DNA of 64,000 nt from Reticulitermes speratus. Taxonomy: Eukaryota; Arthropoda; Insecta; Blattodea; Rhinotermitidae. This document shows positions 1-11,508 of this stretch, in pieces (position 1 is the first letter of the stretch; every line of letters starts with the position of its first letter). The position numbers and the translations under genes were made by a program. Under the pieces are notes generated by a model. The model was not told the origin of the DNA and searched no databases. It saw nothing but the letters and a program-made list of their open reading frames with translations. The stretch spans positions 25,277,710 to 25,341,709 of the forward strand of contig JAJKFL010000012.1 in NCBI GenBank assembly GCA_021186555.1, written 5' to 3'.

Positions 1-777
1 ATACATGGCGGAAATATGTGGTCCAGTGAAATGCAGTAGTTGCTGTACATCCGCCATGATGTTAATTCACTGCACATGCGCACACACGGTACTGTTTTCT
101 GGTCAAGATACACATACAAGAATAATTTTTGTTTACCTTCTATTAAGCAGTTCAGCATATCGATATATAATCGTTGTAGCTATTACGGAAATACACATTG
201 ACCTCACGTACGGAGTTTTGTAAGCCAGCCGTGTACTGTCATTATGTTTGAAACTGTAATCTGTAACTGTCTGATTCTGTAAATGACTTAAGAGCAGTTC
301 CGTTAATTGAGAAATTCACGCATTTTATCGAACGCGAAAGTGCATTACCCTGCTCAAAAGAGCCCACCACTGCTCCGTATTTTGAGCCAGTTGCATCCAA
401 TCAACACACTAATCATATTACTTTAATGCGATTTTGAATATTAGTCTGCTATCTACGTCCAGGTCTTTTGAAGTGGATTTCTTCCCTTGTGCAAAGCGAG
501 ACGAAACATGCTATAAAATGTAGCCACCCGAAGCCGGTAAGAGAGGCAGCTGCTTTGACGTCGTAAATGTCAAATATGCTCTAGCTTTGGGAATGATCGA
601 TATGCAAGTAACTTTGTTAGGTCTGTAGGAATCAAGTTTTTACGAGCAACGTGTTTGTTCTTCTTTTCTTAGACGTCAGAGATGACCGTGCTTTGTTTGT
701 GTGTAAGAAAGATAACAGGGTAGATTCTTGAGGCTGATTCGGTCATGGCGCATTTATTTTGCCTTTATCTATCCCTT
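1..777. other. unassigned sequence
   Basis: No gene, RNA or repeat is recognised here. Short open frames exist but have no recognisable motif, no repeat relation to the rest of the window and no visible splice context. Confidence 0.5.
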
Positions 778-962
778 TCTCTGTCTGTCTGTCTGTCTCT
801 CTGTCTGTCTGTCTGTCTGTCTGTCTGCCTGTCTGTCTGTCCATCCATCCATTCATTCATCATCTATGTGTACCTGTCTGTCTGTCTGCCTGTCTGTCCA
901 TCCATCCATTCATCTGTCATCTATCATCTATGTGTACCTGTCTGTCTGTCTGTCTGTCCCTC
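778..962. repeat. CTGT/CATC compound microsatellite
   Basis: Runs of CTGT alternate with CATC and CATT blocks, and a block containing CTATGTGTACCTGTCTG occurs twice. All three forward frames stay open because a 4-bp unit without stops reads through. The resulting Ser/Val/Cys/Leu peptides are artefacts. Confidence 0.95.
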
Positions 963-2070
963 TGTTTATAATTTGTTATATCCCCTAACCTCATATTACC
1001 CATGATAAGTCGGTCCCTGTCAGCACGGCATGGCGCGTCCTGACGTTGGAGACGGACTTCAGATATTGAGAGTAGTTGCAAATATGTTGAATAAAGAATC
1101 GTGGAGAGTCGACAACGGGTGGTCCTCCAGCTGGGGTATTATGTGACGGACTAACTGCTCCTCATCGTAAAAATGTAACACGTTACGAAGTGCAGTATTC
1201 AGCCTCGAACCTGGACAGATTCCTTTGAACGACATCATCATCGGATACACGAGATTAAGGCAGTGGCCAGAAAAGTAACGAAATGTGGATTAGATATAGT
1301 GCGAGTAGAAGAGGTTAGATGGGATAACGTGGGCACTGAACTGGCGGAGGATTAGACTCCTTTGTATGGAAAGGGAAATTAAAATCTTTAATTAGGGACA
1401 GGATTTTTTGTGCATCAGAGAATTTTATCAGCAGTTACGAGAGTACCGTTTCTTCGTGATAGTGTACATGAGGCCCGATTTGCTGGGGAGCTGACTCTGA
1501 TACTAATCACTATCTTATGGTTTTCAGAAGGTAGGGAGAGACTGTCTGTAATAAACGAGTAGCACAGAAGTTTGACTTTAATATTAAACTAGTTACATTA
1601 TCGAAGCCAGATTAATGCAGATAATCTCGAGGATGTAAGATGTGAAACTATTGGACGTTTCAGGAAGCAGAAGACGGAATATTTGAAAGGCAAAATTAAT
1701 TAACTCGAAACGAACAGTAAGAATAATAATATTGGATATTTGTGTAGGGGCTCCAGTGAATTGAAGAAGAGTTACCAGCGTAGATGTAACTTCGTAAGAG
1801 ATGAGAAAATTCATCTACTTGCACAGTCCAACGGGCTGCGTAATCATTTCGGGCAGTTATTGAAGGTACATGGGGTTAAAGACGTAAGACCGACTGTTAT
1901 AGACTTAAGATAATGACAATGAAGAAAATGAATATGGCAATTATTAGACTTGAAGGGTTGCACCTCACACATTAACATGTATGAAAATAATAGGATAGCT
2001 ACATTATCTGCTGAAGAGCTAACTTCACTTTCTGTCCTTACAGGTAAGAAAAGAAGTCGTGAGCTGCTTA
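963..2070. other. unassigned sequence
   Basis: Nothing recognisable is seen on either strand. Short open frames at 1059-1250, 1593-1814 and 1844-2284 (minus) have no family resemblance I can name. Confidence 0.4.
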
Positions 2071-2163
2071 AAGCAAGGGCCGTGGCCGTGTTGAAGAGTG
2101 TCTGTGAGTACTTGAAGCAAGGGCCGTGGCCGTGTTGAAGAGTGTCTGTGAGTACTTGAAGCA
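2071..2163. repeat. 44-bp tandem duplication
   Basis: Two consecutive identical 44-bp units start at 2071 and 2115 (beginning AAGCAAGGGCCGTGGCC), followed by five bases of a third. Perfect identity suggests a recent slippage event. Confidence 0.9.
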
Positions 2164-2287
2164 TTAGTACACATCGTGCTGATACAACTGGAACATTGGT
2201 TGGTGCTACTTTAGTAAATGCGTGTCTGAAGATCTCACGCAGACACACTTGCACAACTATAATGTTCGATATAAATGACATCACTTT

Positions 2288-2640
2288 TATGCGCTTTTGG
2301 AAAGCGTGTAGAGAAAAGTGGCTATTAGTTTCGTTATGGCTGTCTGTCTGTCTAGAAAAACTGAGCTACCGCCGGACGAAATTTCATGAAATTTTGTTTT
2401 TGGAACTTTTACTACATCCTGTTGACCAAACTGAAAATTGGTTCAATTATGGCAATTAAAGCAGACAATTTACTTGAAAATTTATGACACGAGCTCTCTG
2501 AATTACTCTTTGGTTTGAAAAATCTGCAGAAAAAAGTTTCAGAGGAGATGAAAACAGAGACATCTTGTGTCTAATACTCATGCCGAAAATCGTACAGTTT
2601 ATGAGATATATTTAATGAAATACGACAAAGTTAGGGAGGC
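2288..2640 (+). mobile_element. diverged copy of the GGCGCGTTCGC element family
   Basis: Shares the series of blocks found in the better copy at 55342-55840: a GCGCTTTTGGAAAGCG-like start, a GTCTGTCTGTC block, a GACGAAATTTCATGAAATTTT block, then CGAAAATCGTACAGTTTATGAG. No open frame runs through it. Both ends are blurred, so the boundaries are approximate. This is the oldest-looking of the copies in the window. Confidence 0.5.
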
Positions 2641-3859
2641 CAAAGAAATAGTTTACGCTTTTAACATAGTGTGCCGCGTGATTAAGGCTCGTAACGAAGG
2701 TAGTGTTTTTATGGGGGCTACGACCTAATTTTCACTACGGGTAAAAATTTTCAAGGTGCATTATCCAAAATAAGACTGAGTGCTTCGTGTTACGTGTGAG
2801 GAAAAATTGGTGAACGGGACAATTTGTAATTGTAGGATGTGTTTTGATGTATCCAACTAAGCCAGAAAATAAAGCTTTCAATTTCAAAAAAGGCTCGTAT
2901 ACAAACGCACCTTCCATTCTGGGGTTTTACGTACGAAAACCGAGAAATTACGCAACGAATTAACTGTCATGATATGTTTAGCCATTGCACATACGGGTAT
3001 ACAGTAAACCAGTGAAAGAGCGAACAGTCTTTTGTCTCGCTGCATTATTTCCGTTCTGTGAACGTTGGTGCAGTGTAAAGAAAGAAAGTGTGAACTGGTT
3101 GGAACATTTATTTCTTTTCAAAGAAGGTATTTGAAGTGGTTAGGCACTGTGCAGTACAAACTGAGTGGACGAACCATGATGCAAAGATCCGACAGCGCCC
3201 CATTGATGCCATATACGCACATTTTCTATCTTATTAAGATATGTCAATAGCTGCTTTTGTGATGTAGCAGTTGTATATTCTTGTGTAACCTGTGTCGAAT
3301 GCAAAACATTTGACCTTTTGTAGCGTAATATACTTTGAAGGCGAATGATTTGTGTATGAATGGCATTATTCGTGACAGAAGGCTATAGCAAACAATTGTC
3401 TGCTAAGTTAACATCACTCGGACATATGTTTGTTTAGGAATCTTTACGGTGTCCGCTAAGAATGCGAATGGCGATAAACGTGTCTGGAACCGATATACAG
3501 AACTGCGGGTGAAGTTACGGTCGGAGTGATGGCTCTCGAGGACTTCCCGGGTCAGTTTGCTGTTGTATTCTCTTCGATCCCTCTCTGTTCTGTGCCTAAC
3601 AGCAAAAAGCGCGTCTTGCTAGCGAAGATCAGCATGCGATATCGCTACCAACCTTTCTGCGCATAGAAGCACTGTGCAGGTGGAGGGGTGAGGAGTGTAT
3701 GGGAGGGGAAATCGTGACAGCTTGGGGGAGATATGGTGGCGGCCGATCCGTGGGACATCTTCCTGTGGCCATAACGTAAGCGCCTAAGCAATTGCAGGTT
3801 ATTATGCAGAATTCTTAAAATGTAATGCTTTGATAGATGATGGCACGCTCTGATCCAGT
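2641..3859. other. unassigned sequence
   Basis: No gene or repeat is identified. The minus frame 3645-3872 (75 codons) is unremarkable. Confidence 0.4.
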
Positions 3860-4485
3860 AACGTTTACTCATTTTAGATATACACCAACAAAATGCACAA
3901 ATTAATAAAGGTGCAAATTAGCTCCTTATCGTGATTTAACCCTACAAGCATTTCAGCTCTTTATGAGCCATCATCAGGGGTTTTTCTTATAAAAATTGCT
4001 TTTCAAATGCTGAATCTGTTGATGACACTTGTAAAGTTATGCACTATTTTAGAGCATAAAAACACTCGTTCATAAGTTAAAAATATGAGTCATAAATTAT
4101 AGTTAAAATGACGATTTGTTAAAAAATGATAACTTGTTAAAAACACTGTTCACTGCGTCTATTATATAAAGATATGTTAGCACTTCTAGAAGTCATAGAA
4201 GATCATATATTGCACTGTGTTGGTTGTGATGGAATTTGATGCGGAACGGCGATAGGCAATGCGTGCTGTGTGAGTTCTTGTCATTTCGTTTATTACGTCG
4301 TAGTGTAGTCTTCCTGATGATGTGGTATAAATTAAGAGGAAGAAGAAGTGGTTCTGGTGCTAGTATGGTGTGGGTTGTGTCTTGAAGTATACCGGTGAAA
4401 GTGAACTGTGTTATCTGTGTTTTGTTGGTGTATATCTAAAATAATAAAAATGGACGGTGAGTTAAGACTAAAGAACGTTTACTCA
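3860..4485. mobile_element. Penelope-like non-autonomous insertion with 12-bp target duplication (copy 1)
   Basis: The direct repeat AACGTTTACTCA lies at 3860-3871 and 4474-4485 and bounds a 602-bp insert. The insert starts with TTTTAGATATACACCAAC, and an inverted copy of that end (GTTGGTGTATATCTAAA) lies near its right side, followed by ATAATAAAAATGGACGGTGA. Both end segments recur at 63297-63481, and the right one recurs at 25489-25651. A hammerhead-like motif lies at 3938-3983. No protein is encoded. Hammerheads in inverted terminal repeats are known from Penelope-like elements; membership in that class is inferred. Confidence 0.65.
3938..3983 (-). ncRNA. hammerhead ribozyme-like motif (degenerate)
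   Basis: Read on the minus strand: CTGATGA, then a hairpin GGCTC...GAGCT, then GAAA, then GTA and GGGTT. The CTGATGA fits the hammerhead consensus CUGANGA, and AACCC/GGGTT could form a five-pair stem I. One extra T sits between CUGANGA and stem II, and the base after GAAA differs from the better copies, so cleavage activity is doubtful. Confidence 0.5.
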
Positions 4486-5491
4486 CTTCGATAAAATTGG
4501 CTCATTCGTATAATTAATCCATTAAGCTCTTTCTGTCTTTACACATGTTACGTCAATATTTGTATGTTTTAAACAATACGAAGGAAACTCACAGCTGGTT
4601 AATTCCAATGCAGTAAATATCTTGTTCATTTATAAAACCAACTAAATGCACTTACGGTATGCACAATATTACAGTCCATCATTACGCCTACATGTTTCGG
4701 CCTGTAACTTTGCCATCATTAGGGACTTTCAAAGTTTACTGAATTTCCTGTCGCACTTGTAGAGCTGCCACTACATGCAATGACTGTTTCTTTGAATTAT
4801 ATCACAGGGTTTAAATTATATTCAATGTATAACTTTGGGAGTTTAACGTGTAAGAATTGCGTGTACAACTATTAACTCTTTAGGGATCGTTATCTAAATT
4901 ATGCCTATGTGAGAGTTTAATACATAGCTCACGGAAAGCACAGCCCTCGTGCATTATAAATATCGGTCAGTTATTGCTGTGTTGTCAAATGGTCGGTATT
5001 GGCTCCGGGAATCGTGTAAAGCAAATGACTGCATTCTGCCGAGGAACGCGTGCGTGTGTTACGTAGATATGCGACGGTGCGTCAGACGACTTTTGATTAG
5101 CAGAGAGACGCTGTGTGTGACTACTGAGTTTCGTATCGACGTCTTGAAATATGTTTTCATATTCTGCTAGTTGAGAGGCTCATTGAAAATTAAACAGGAA
5201 GTATTTTATAGATGAAAATTGTGGAGGCTTTCTGGCGATTAACACCATCTGTTAGACACTAACAGGAACTACTTCCCCTGATAGTGAATAACATAGCATT
5301 TACCTCAGCCAATCAATCCGAAGTTGTGTCCCATTTATATAAATTACTTCCACGTCGAATGAGAGAGAAGGGATAGGGGGAGAAAGTAATGCACGGTTAT
5401 GTCTTCGGACGATAGCTGCAAACCGACGTTCGATGCGTGATAACGAATGTCATTTCGAATTCTAATACACCCAGTGCGAATCTCGGTGTTT
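4486..5491. other. mostly unassigned; possible decayed hammerhead-like motif at 4685-4729
   Basis: At 4685-4729 the minus strand reads CTAATGA, a GGC/GCC hairpin, then GAAACATGTAGG. The G of the CUGANGA consensus is mutated, so this is probably a dead relative of the other motifs. Nothing else is recognised; the forward open frame 4949-5170 resembles no family. Confidence 0.35.
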
Positions 5492-6024
5492 ATACAGGGT
5501 GGAACAGAATAACACTGAAAACATTACAGGGATGGTAGAGGGGACCAAAGTAATGATTTTGAGATCAGGAAGTTACGTCCGGAAACTGAAAACCTTACAG
5601 GGATGGTAGAGGGGACCAAAATAATGATTTTGAGATCAGGAAGTTACGTCCGGAAACTGAAAACCTTACAGGGATGGTAGAGGGGACCAAAATAATGATT
5701 TTGAGATCAGGAAGTTACGTCCGGAAACTGAAAACCTTACAGGGATGGTAGAGGGGACCAAAATAATGATTTTGAGATCAGGAAGTTACGTCCGGAAACT
5801 GAAAACCTTACAGGGTTGGTAGAGGGGACCAAAATAATGATTTTGAGATCAGGAAGTTACGTCCGGATACGCGTTAGTTCGACGTAATGGAATAACCGTG
5901 CTCGCGGGCGAGGTAAATACGAAAACCGACGAATGTCTGGCGCAAATTTGATGTTCCAGTTTTCGAACACCGAGTTTCTTATCTCAGAATTCTTGATTTG
6001 GTCCCTTTTGCCATCCCTGAAAGT
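5492..6024. mobile_element. element with five tandem 71-bp units between inverted ends
   Basis: Starts ACAGGGTGGAACAGAATAAC. The block ACAGGGATGGTAGAGGGGACC recurs at 5526, 5597, 5668, 5739 and 5810, giving a 71-bp period and five copies. The far end carries GGTCCCTTTTGCCATCCCTG, an imperfect inverse of that block. Inverted ends plus an internal array suggest a non-autonomous DNA element that expanded by slippage. The right boundary is estimated and no target duplication is clear. Confidence 0.55.
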
Positions 6025-6211
6025 ATGTCGGTCTATCTCTTTCGCCCTTTACGTACAAATATTCTGTCTGAAATTTTTGTTGCATTAGTGAGTCCCGTAA
6101 GGAAAAACTGCCTTTGAGAAACCAAGACCACTTTTTGCTACGGCCTTCCTACGGTATGTTTCATAGTTATGGAATATATGTATATATGTAAGCTGTGAAG
6201 TTTGTACGAAT

Positions 6212-6509
6212 TTTTGTTTTTGGTGGTGAAGGTCCCCGCAGCAGAAGCTACGGACGCACCGCAGCCTTAAGGCTTATTGTGCAACCCTGTGATGAAGATG
6301 AAGAGAAAGATGATCAGTTTTCTTTATTTTTCCAAGTAATGGAGCAGCGGTGGAATGAAATCGACAGGGGAAAACCGAAGTACTCGGGGGAAACCCCTGT
6401 CCCGGTGCCACTTTGTCCACCACAAATCCCACATGGACTGACCCGGGATCGAATCCGGGCCTCCGCGGTGAGAGGCCGACGACTAACCGCCTGAGCTATG
6501 GCACGGCCC
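6212..6509 (-). mobile_element. tRNA-derived SINE, Glu-like head
   Basis: On the minus strand the head has an A box (TAGCTCAGGCGG), an anticodon-loop-like CTCTCAC and a B box within CCCGGATTCGATCCCGGG, then an unrelated body. Near-duplicated flanks TTTGTACGAA (6201-6210) and TTTATACGAC (6510-6519) look like a target duplication. Pieces of the same body recur at 10484-10570, and body plus head at 31018-31120. Pol III transcription from the internal boxes is expected from family knowledge. The Glu-type assignment is tentative. Confidence 0.75.
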
Positions 6510-6869
6510 TTTATACGACTTAGATAAACAGAGAAACAAAACAGGAATGCGAGCTGTCACGTCGCGTGGTGACATCTGAAGTAATTCACACGCTAATTAT
6601 TTTCAATAAACATTTTGAACCTGTCGTAACTTGTAACCCATATCTGTGGTTACATAAGGATGCTTCGTCGAGTGTCTGTTGTAATGTGGCGCGAAGTGGT
6701 GGAATGAGTTTGATGGCTGTAGAATGCATTGGAAGGAACTGAGCGTAGTCCGTTTTGTAACACATCGCCGAATTTTTCGTCTGGAAGCTGAGGAATGGGG
6801 GGCGTGGATTTGTACGCGCAGGACGTACTGAGGCAATACACGAAACACTTTGCTTTGAGGAGCTAAGGA

Positions 6870-6968
6870 AAGAAGTCAGCCAGAGTTGCCATCCTTCGGG
6901 ACCAGATTTGAACCCAGTAGCACATGAATAGGCGTCAGGAGTGTTCGCCATTACACCGCAACATGCAG
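6870..6968 (-). mobile_element. possible second tRNA-headed SINE fragment
   Basis: On the minus strand, GCGGTGTAATGGCGAACAC resembles an A-box arm and GGGTTCAAATCTGGTCCC resembles a T arm at tRNA-like spacing. The downstream body is not recognised elsewhere in the window. A 121-codon minus frame (6586-6951) overlaps it and is probably not a gene. Confidence 0.4.
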
Positions 6969-6994
6969 TGCCACCTGGTAGTTTTAAAGTGATA

Positions 6995-7592
6995 TACAGG
7001 GTGATTCAGTAGGAAAGGTCAATATTTTGGAGGTGATAGTATCGGTCATTGTGAGAGGAGAAGTTCACATGAACACGTGTCTAATTGTGAGTGGTTACCG
7101 AGATAGAGCCGTTTGAATCTGCAGACCTAACTGCGTTAGACTTTTGTTTGTGGGGCTGCATGAAGAGCGAAGTTTACAAAACAAAGGTGGACACACAGAC
7201 GAATTGCTCGCTCACATTTTGTACGCTGCTGTCTGCATAAAGAAACGTGAAGATCAACTGAGACGAACAACACGCGATCGTAGCACACGAATTGCAAAGT
7301 GCACTGAGGTTGACGGTGGAATTTTGTAACGTTTATTGTGAACTGTAACAAATGTGTCATTTCTGTGTAACAGATTTGTCATTTAAACATTAAATTATAA
7401 TTAAAATAAAATTAACAGTAACTAACTTCTCTTTATTACCATTCACAATGCTTCTGTTTGTATATTCAAACAGCTCTATCTCGGTAACCGTTCACAATTA
7501 GACACATGTTCACATGAACGTTTTTTCTCTCTCACAATGACCGATATTATCACCACCCAAAATATTGACCTTCCCTTCTGAATCACCCTGTA
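6995..7592 (+). mobile_element. mariner/Tc1-like element with long inverted ends
   Basis: Imperfect inverted repeats of about 120 bp (6997-7115 and 7468-7590), beginning CAGGGTGATTCAGTAGG and ending with its inverse, are flanked by TA at 6995-6996 and 7591-7592. Between them is a broken transposase C-terminus. TA duplication and the terminal CAGGGTGA motif are typical of IS630-Tc1-mariner elements. At 594 bp it is far shorter than an autonomous copy, so it is an internally deleted derivative needing a transposase in trans. Confidence 0.85.
7124..7348 (+). pseudogene. transposase C-terminal remnant
   Basis: The forward frame from 7124 reads DLTALDFCLWGCMKSEVY and onward for 75 codons to a stop at 7346, with two internal stops. 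D-L-T-x-L-D-F-x-L-W-G is the well-known region around the last catalytic Asp of mariner-type transposases. The N-terminal two thirds are missing and the stops make it non-functional. It lies wholly inside the inverted repeats at 6997-7590. Confidence 0.75.
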
Positions 7593-8476
7593 TAAATAAC
7601 TGTACCAATACAGGAGCATTCAGTAACTTTCCTTTTGTTTAATGCAAATATAAATCAATTAAATAGTAATCAACATAAGGGCTCTAAATCATTCGAAGCA
7701 CACTTTGATCTGATCTGTGAATACAAGCATACAAAGTGAATTCATAATGATGTTTGACTTCTGGGCACTGTTCCATCTTTGCACAATCGATTGTTTTGAA
7801 CTACGGACTGTGTGTTGGCGTGTGAAGTACAGTGGCTTCTTGCCTAACAGGTAAGATTACTGTGCGTGTAGAGCAACTGACTGCAATCACACCTCGGTAC
7901 GTCCCCACTGCTCTATACCGCAATTTGTGACGGTATATCGATATGCTGTAACTTTTAAAAAATCGTGAAATTTACTTTAAATAAGATGTCAGTTAATGAC
8001 AGAAAGATAATCAATAAAATAATAAAAAAACAATAGATAATAATAAAATAATAAATGGTAATGAAGGAAGTGAATAAAATAATTAAAATTATGATAATTT
8101 TGACAAAAAGATGATAATTATAACACTTCATGCAGTAGGAGTGTACATTATTTCCAAATCACCTTCTTTCTATTGACGTTAAATTGTAGTTCTGAGTTTT
8201 TCTATAGCTGCGCTCACCAGCTTTTTGAACAGAAACGTCGGTTTGCCGAAAATATGGGAATTCAGATGACCACTTTTTCTGACTTTTGGGCCTTATGTCA
8301 AGCGTGGGTTATGTCACTGTTGGAACTCCTCGTCGACTGTGCGTGTAACGTGTGTAACGTTGCCTTTGCACCTTGTAAATAATTGCACTGACTCAATCTT
8401 ACCGCATCAGATATATTGAGTCTTAAATGGGAGTGTACGGGATTGCAGTGTTGCTCCAATTCATGCCGTTTTGATG
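7593..8476. other. unassigned AT-rich sequence
   Basis: Includes an AATAAAATAATAAT-rich stretch at about 7985-8110. No gene or named repeat is recognised. Confidence 0.4.
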
Positions 8477-9010
8477 ATCTAGAACAGGGGTCGGCAAACT
8501 ACGGACCGCGGGCCAAATCCGGCCCGCCGCCTCTTTTTGTACGGCCCGCGAGCTAAGAATGGATTTTACATTTTCAAATTATTTAAAATTTCAAAGTACG
8601 CGCTATAGCGGAACCGTATGTGGCGCTCGTATAGCTTCGCATTCGCACGCTGCTTGGTGGCCTCTGCTGTGACGCCACGCGGTTATAATTCGGCAGCGTT
8701 TCCAGTGAACATTTGCAATCAATTGTGATGATAGGGAGTACTGACTTTGAACCCCAATTTGGTGAAATGTTATCTCAAAGAAAGCAATTCCATTCTTCTC
8801 ATTAGTAGAGCTGTATTTCAAACAATTGTAGTCTACTTATTATTACGTTACATTTTGTTCAATACATTTGTGAAAACTTGTTCTTTTTTCTTGTTATTTA
8901 AGTAGGCCTACCTACATAAATATCCTCGAGTTTGCCTCTTGGCGCGCAGAGCCTAAAATATTTACTATTTGGCCCTTTACAAAAAATGTTTGCCGACCCC
9001 TGATCTAGAA
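8477..9010. mobile_element. non-autonomous hAT element
   Basis: Terminal inverted repeats CAGGGGTCGGCAAACT at 8485 and TGTTTGCCGACCCCTG ending at 9002 are flanked by a perfect 8-bp direct repeat ATCTAGAA (8477-8484 and 9003-9010). Eight-base duplications and CAGGGGT ends are diagnostic for hAT elements. A GC-rich stretch (ACGGACCGCGGGCCAAATCC) follows the left end, as in related animal elements. No transposase frame is present in the 518 bp. The perfect duplication suggests a fairly recent insertion. Confidence 0.92.
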
Positions 9011-10100
9011 TAAACTGATTTTACAACTTCAAGGGAACCTTGTGTCCAGTTAAGGAAACACAGAGTTGCAGGCGTGCTTGGGTTTTTTTTGCCTTTACGT
9101 GTTGCCTACACACTTAGAGTAGCTGTCTATTAAACCGAATAAAACTAACTGCTGCGTATTAGCGGACATCGCCCCAATTTGAAAAACACTGAAGAACCCA
9201 ATCCACAAAACATTACTTTGTACATTTGTATTGTACTCACATGAAGCACAACATCCTGAAATTTTAAAAAGGGAATGTTTAAGAAAAGGCTTAGACCGCG
9301 GATGGATGAAGAAAGGGAGCAATTTGAACCTACAGTTGAGCCCCACGCAGCAAAGAGCATAGTAATTTGTACATGCCACCTGGCATCTTTAGGATAGATC
9401 AATCTAGGAAACTACCGTGGATTGGGTGTGTGGCTCAGATGGAGATTATAGACTTTGTGTGGGGGCAACATTAGGAAAGGCTCATCTGGAAGTACGTGGA
9501 ATGATGATATTAATATGGATCTTAGCGTTTCATTTGTGAAGATACGGAGTTCTTGGAACTATGTTGAGTGGAGGACTGGTGCCACTTATTCATCAGGTTT
9601 CCTTACTTCCTGTCCTTTTGAAGCGTCTTGTGTTGATGTGGTCACTGTGATGATAAATTGTCTGTCAGCAGAGTTGTGTCGCTTGTGTTTTATTTAAGGC
9701 GGTATTCGTCTCGAATCCCGACCGGTTCACTGTCTCTAGTTACTCTTTCTGGTTTTCCTCAGTTCTGTACATTTCCTTCATATACTATGAAATGGTCAAA
9801 CAGCGCTCTTGTCGTCACTTATAGTCTAATAGACCCTAATAGTCTATCGTGACGCATGAAATGTCATTTATGTCTATTGGTTCTGTTAAGATACTTTTGC
9901 AAGGGGACACTACGACGAGTTTCGTGTGCATCTTGCCATGCGCGTTTCAAGGAGTCTGTGGATATCATTTAGATATACGGAAGGTCCGTATGAATAATAC
10001 CAAATGGAGGCCTAACTCCTTGGGATGAGTAAGTAATTTAAAATAAGGACCAGCAAAATTATAAATGTTTTTCTGCATCAGTCACCTTCTAACAGGGAAA
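9011..10100. other. unassigned sequence
   Basis: Overlapping short open frames on both strands (9095-9402 minus, 9455-9852 plus) have no recognisable domain. No repeat relation was noticed. Confidence 0.4.
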
Positions 10101-10380
10101 GGTAAATGTAACCCTACGACAGGCCGTGAAGGCTCAGAAGGGGAGTAGAGGTATAATTCTACTCTTTCTTTAACCTCAGCGTTAGATAGGGGTGGGTGGC
10201 CAAAGCCACTCCCCGGCCGCTTTACCCCCGGAAATAGACCCGGTAGCTATTGTACAGGAGGCTGGGTAGGTCCCAGGGCCGGTCTGGACGGGTGCTGAAA
10301 ATCTCACCCCCACCGGGTTTCGAACCCCGGACCGTCCATCTCGTAGCGAGACGCTATACCGACTGAGCTCTTCCGGCCCA
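10101..10380 (-). mobile_element. tRNA-derived SINE, family B (copy 1)
   Basis: The minus-strand head has AGCTCAGTCGGTATAGCG (A box) and CCGGGGTTCGAAACCCGG (B box). The body contains GGGGGTAAAGCGGCCGGGG and a tail of AAAGAAAGAGTAGAATTAT, ending near ACCTTTACC-type repeats. Four further copies lie at 15283, 16237, 27729 and 59248. The flanks TCTAACAGGG and TCTGACAGAGGG may be an eroded target duplication. Confidence 0.85.
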
Positions 10381-10483
10381 CGACCGTCTGACAGAGGGAG
10401 AGAAATGTGTTAAACGACGTCGATAATTGCTGAAGTTATATAGCTTTCTTGGTAGATAGATAAAACGTGAGGAGGCTTGTGCA

Positions 10484-10570
10484 GCTCTGGTGGAATGATA
10501 CTGACAGAGGAAAACCGAAGTGCTGGGAGAGACAACTGTTCTTGCGCCACACTATCTGCCACAAATCCCA
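10484..10570 (-). mobile_element. Glu-like SINE body fragment
   Basis: Matches the body of the SINE at 6212-6509 (GGAAAACCGAAGT, then CACAAATCCCACA) but stops before the tRNA head. The head is replaced by TGTTCTGCAGTATTTTC, so this copy is truncated or rearranged. Confidence 0.65.
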
Positions 10571-10659
10571 CACGGACTGTTCTGCAGTATTTTCTAACAG
10601 GCAATAGGTACATATTTTCCTGTGCGTTCCAAAAATATAGACCTATATCGAGGAGAGGA

Positions 10660-10917
10660 GACATGATAGTGAGAATTGTTACATACAAAAGTTGTAGAGA
10701 AAATCAAAACTTTTTTTTGTTCAATAACTTTTTTCCGAAAATCGTGCCGTTTATGAGATAATGTGGAAAAATATGGTACAGCCAGACAGGCCACAGATGA
10801 CAATGTAATACGGCGCATGCGCTTTGCATGCTGGATAACTAAGGCTACAGACACACACTCGGAATATGTAATACTTATTGCTTTTCCACGGGGACATTGG
10901 TTACGCGAACGCGCCTC
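10660..10917 (+). mobile_element. 3' half of a GGCGCGTTCGC-family element
   Basis: Closely matches the right half of the copy at 55342-55840: GTTGTAGAGAAAATCAAAAC, a CCGTTTATGAGATAATG block, GCCAGACAGGCCACAGATGA, GGCGCATGCGCTTTGC, and the terminal GCGAACGCGCCT. The left half is absent. Confidence 0.75.
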
Positions 10918-11508
10918 GACTTTAATTTATACGTACTTTGCATGCCCTGTATTATCTTAAGAACTGGAAAGCGTTGGCAAAAGCTACAAACCATATTATG
11001 TAGAATTATGGCCAATATTCTGGTATCAGACTCGCTTTACAATTGACCAGTATCGCTACTGGTCCGTTCAACTGATCCATCTACTGTACCATCCATGTGC
11101 CCGTCGAACCACCCGTCATTCCGTCCTTCCATCTAGCCATCCATACACCCACACGTCTACCCACTCACAACTCTCGGACACAAACATTTTATATAGACAA
11201 AAATAGAGAGAGAATTGTTTCGGATTCATGCGGCATTGTATATAGATAATGTTTGTTTTAGCGACGTCGGCTTTGTAAACCTGGAGTGTTCCACCTTTTT
11301 ATTTTTATGGGGACTTCCTCTTACTTTGACCAGATCGATACGTCTGTGCTGGTTTGTACTGGATTTGACTTTATTACATGTTGCATTAATTTCTGTGTAG
11401 AAGTGATGAAACATTGTTAGATCAGGGAATGTTTTAGGTTTAGAATAATATATCTTTAAAGCTCTAAGGACTAAGACTAACATTTATTTTATACGAAGAT
11501 AAGGGTAA
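10918..11508. other. unassigned, includes a CCAT-rich stretch
   Basis: Positions 11080-11165 are rich in degenerate CCAT/CCGT tetramers. A minus frame at 11226-11483 has no recognised domain. Confidence 0.35.

Noticed and set aside
728..1005. Forward Ser/Val/Cys/Leu frames
   Set aside because: Translation of the CTGT microsatellite.
6586..6951. 121-codon minus frame as a gene
   Set aside because: No domain recognised; overlaps a probable SINE head and has no sign of splicing or promoter.
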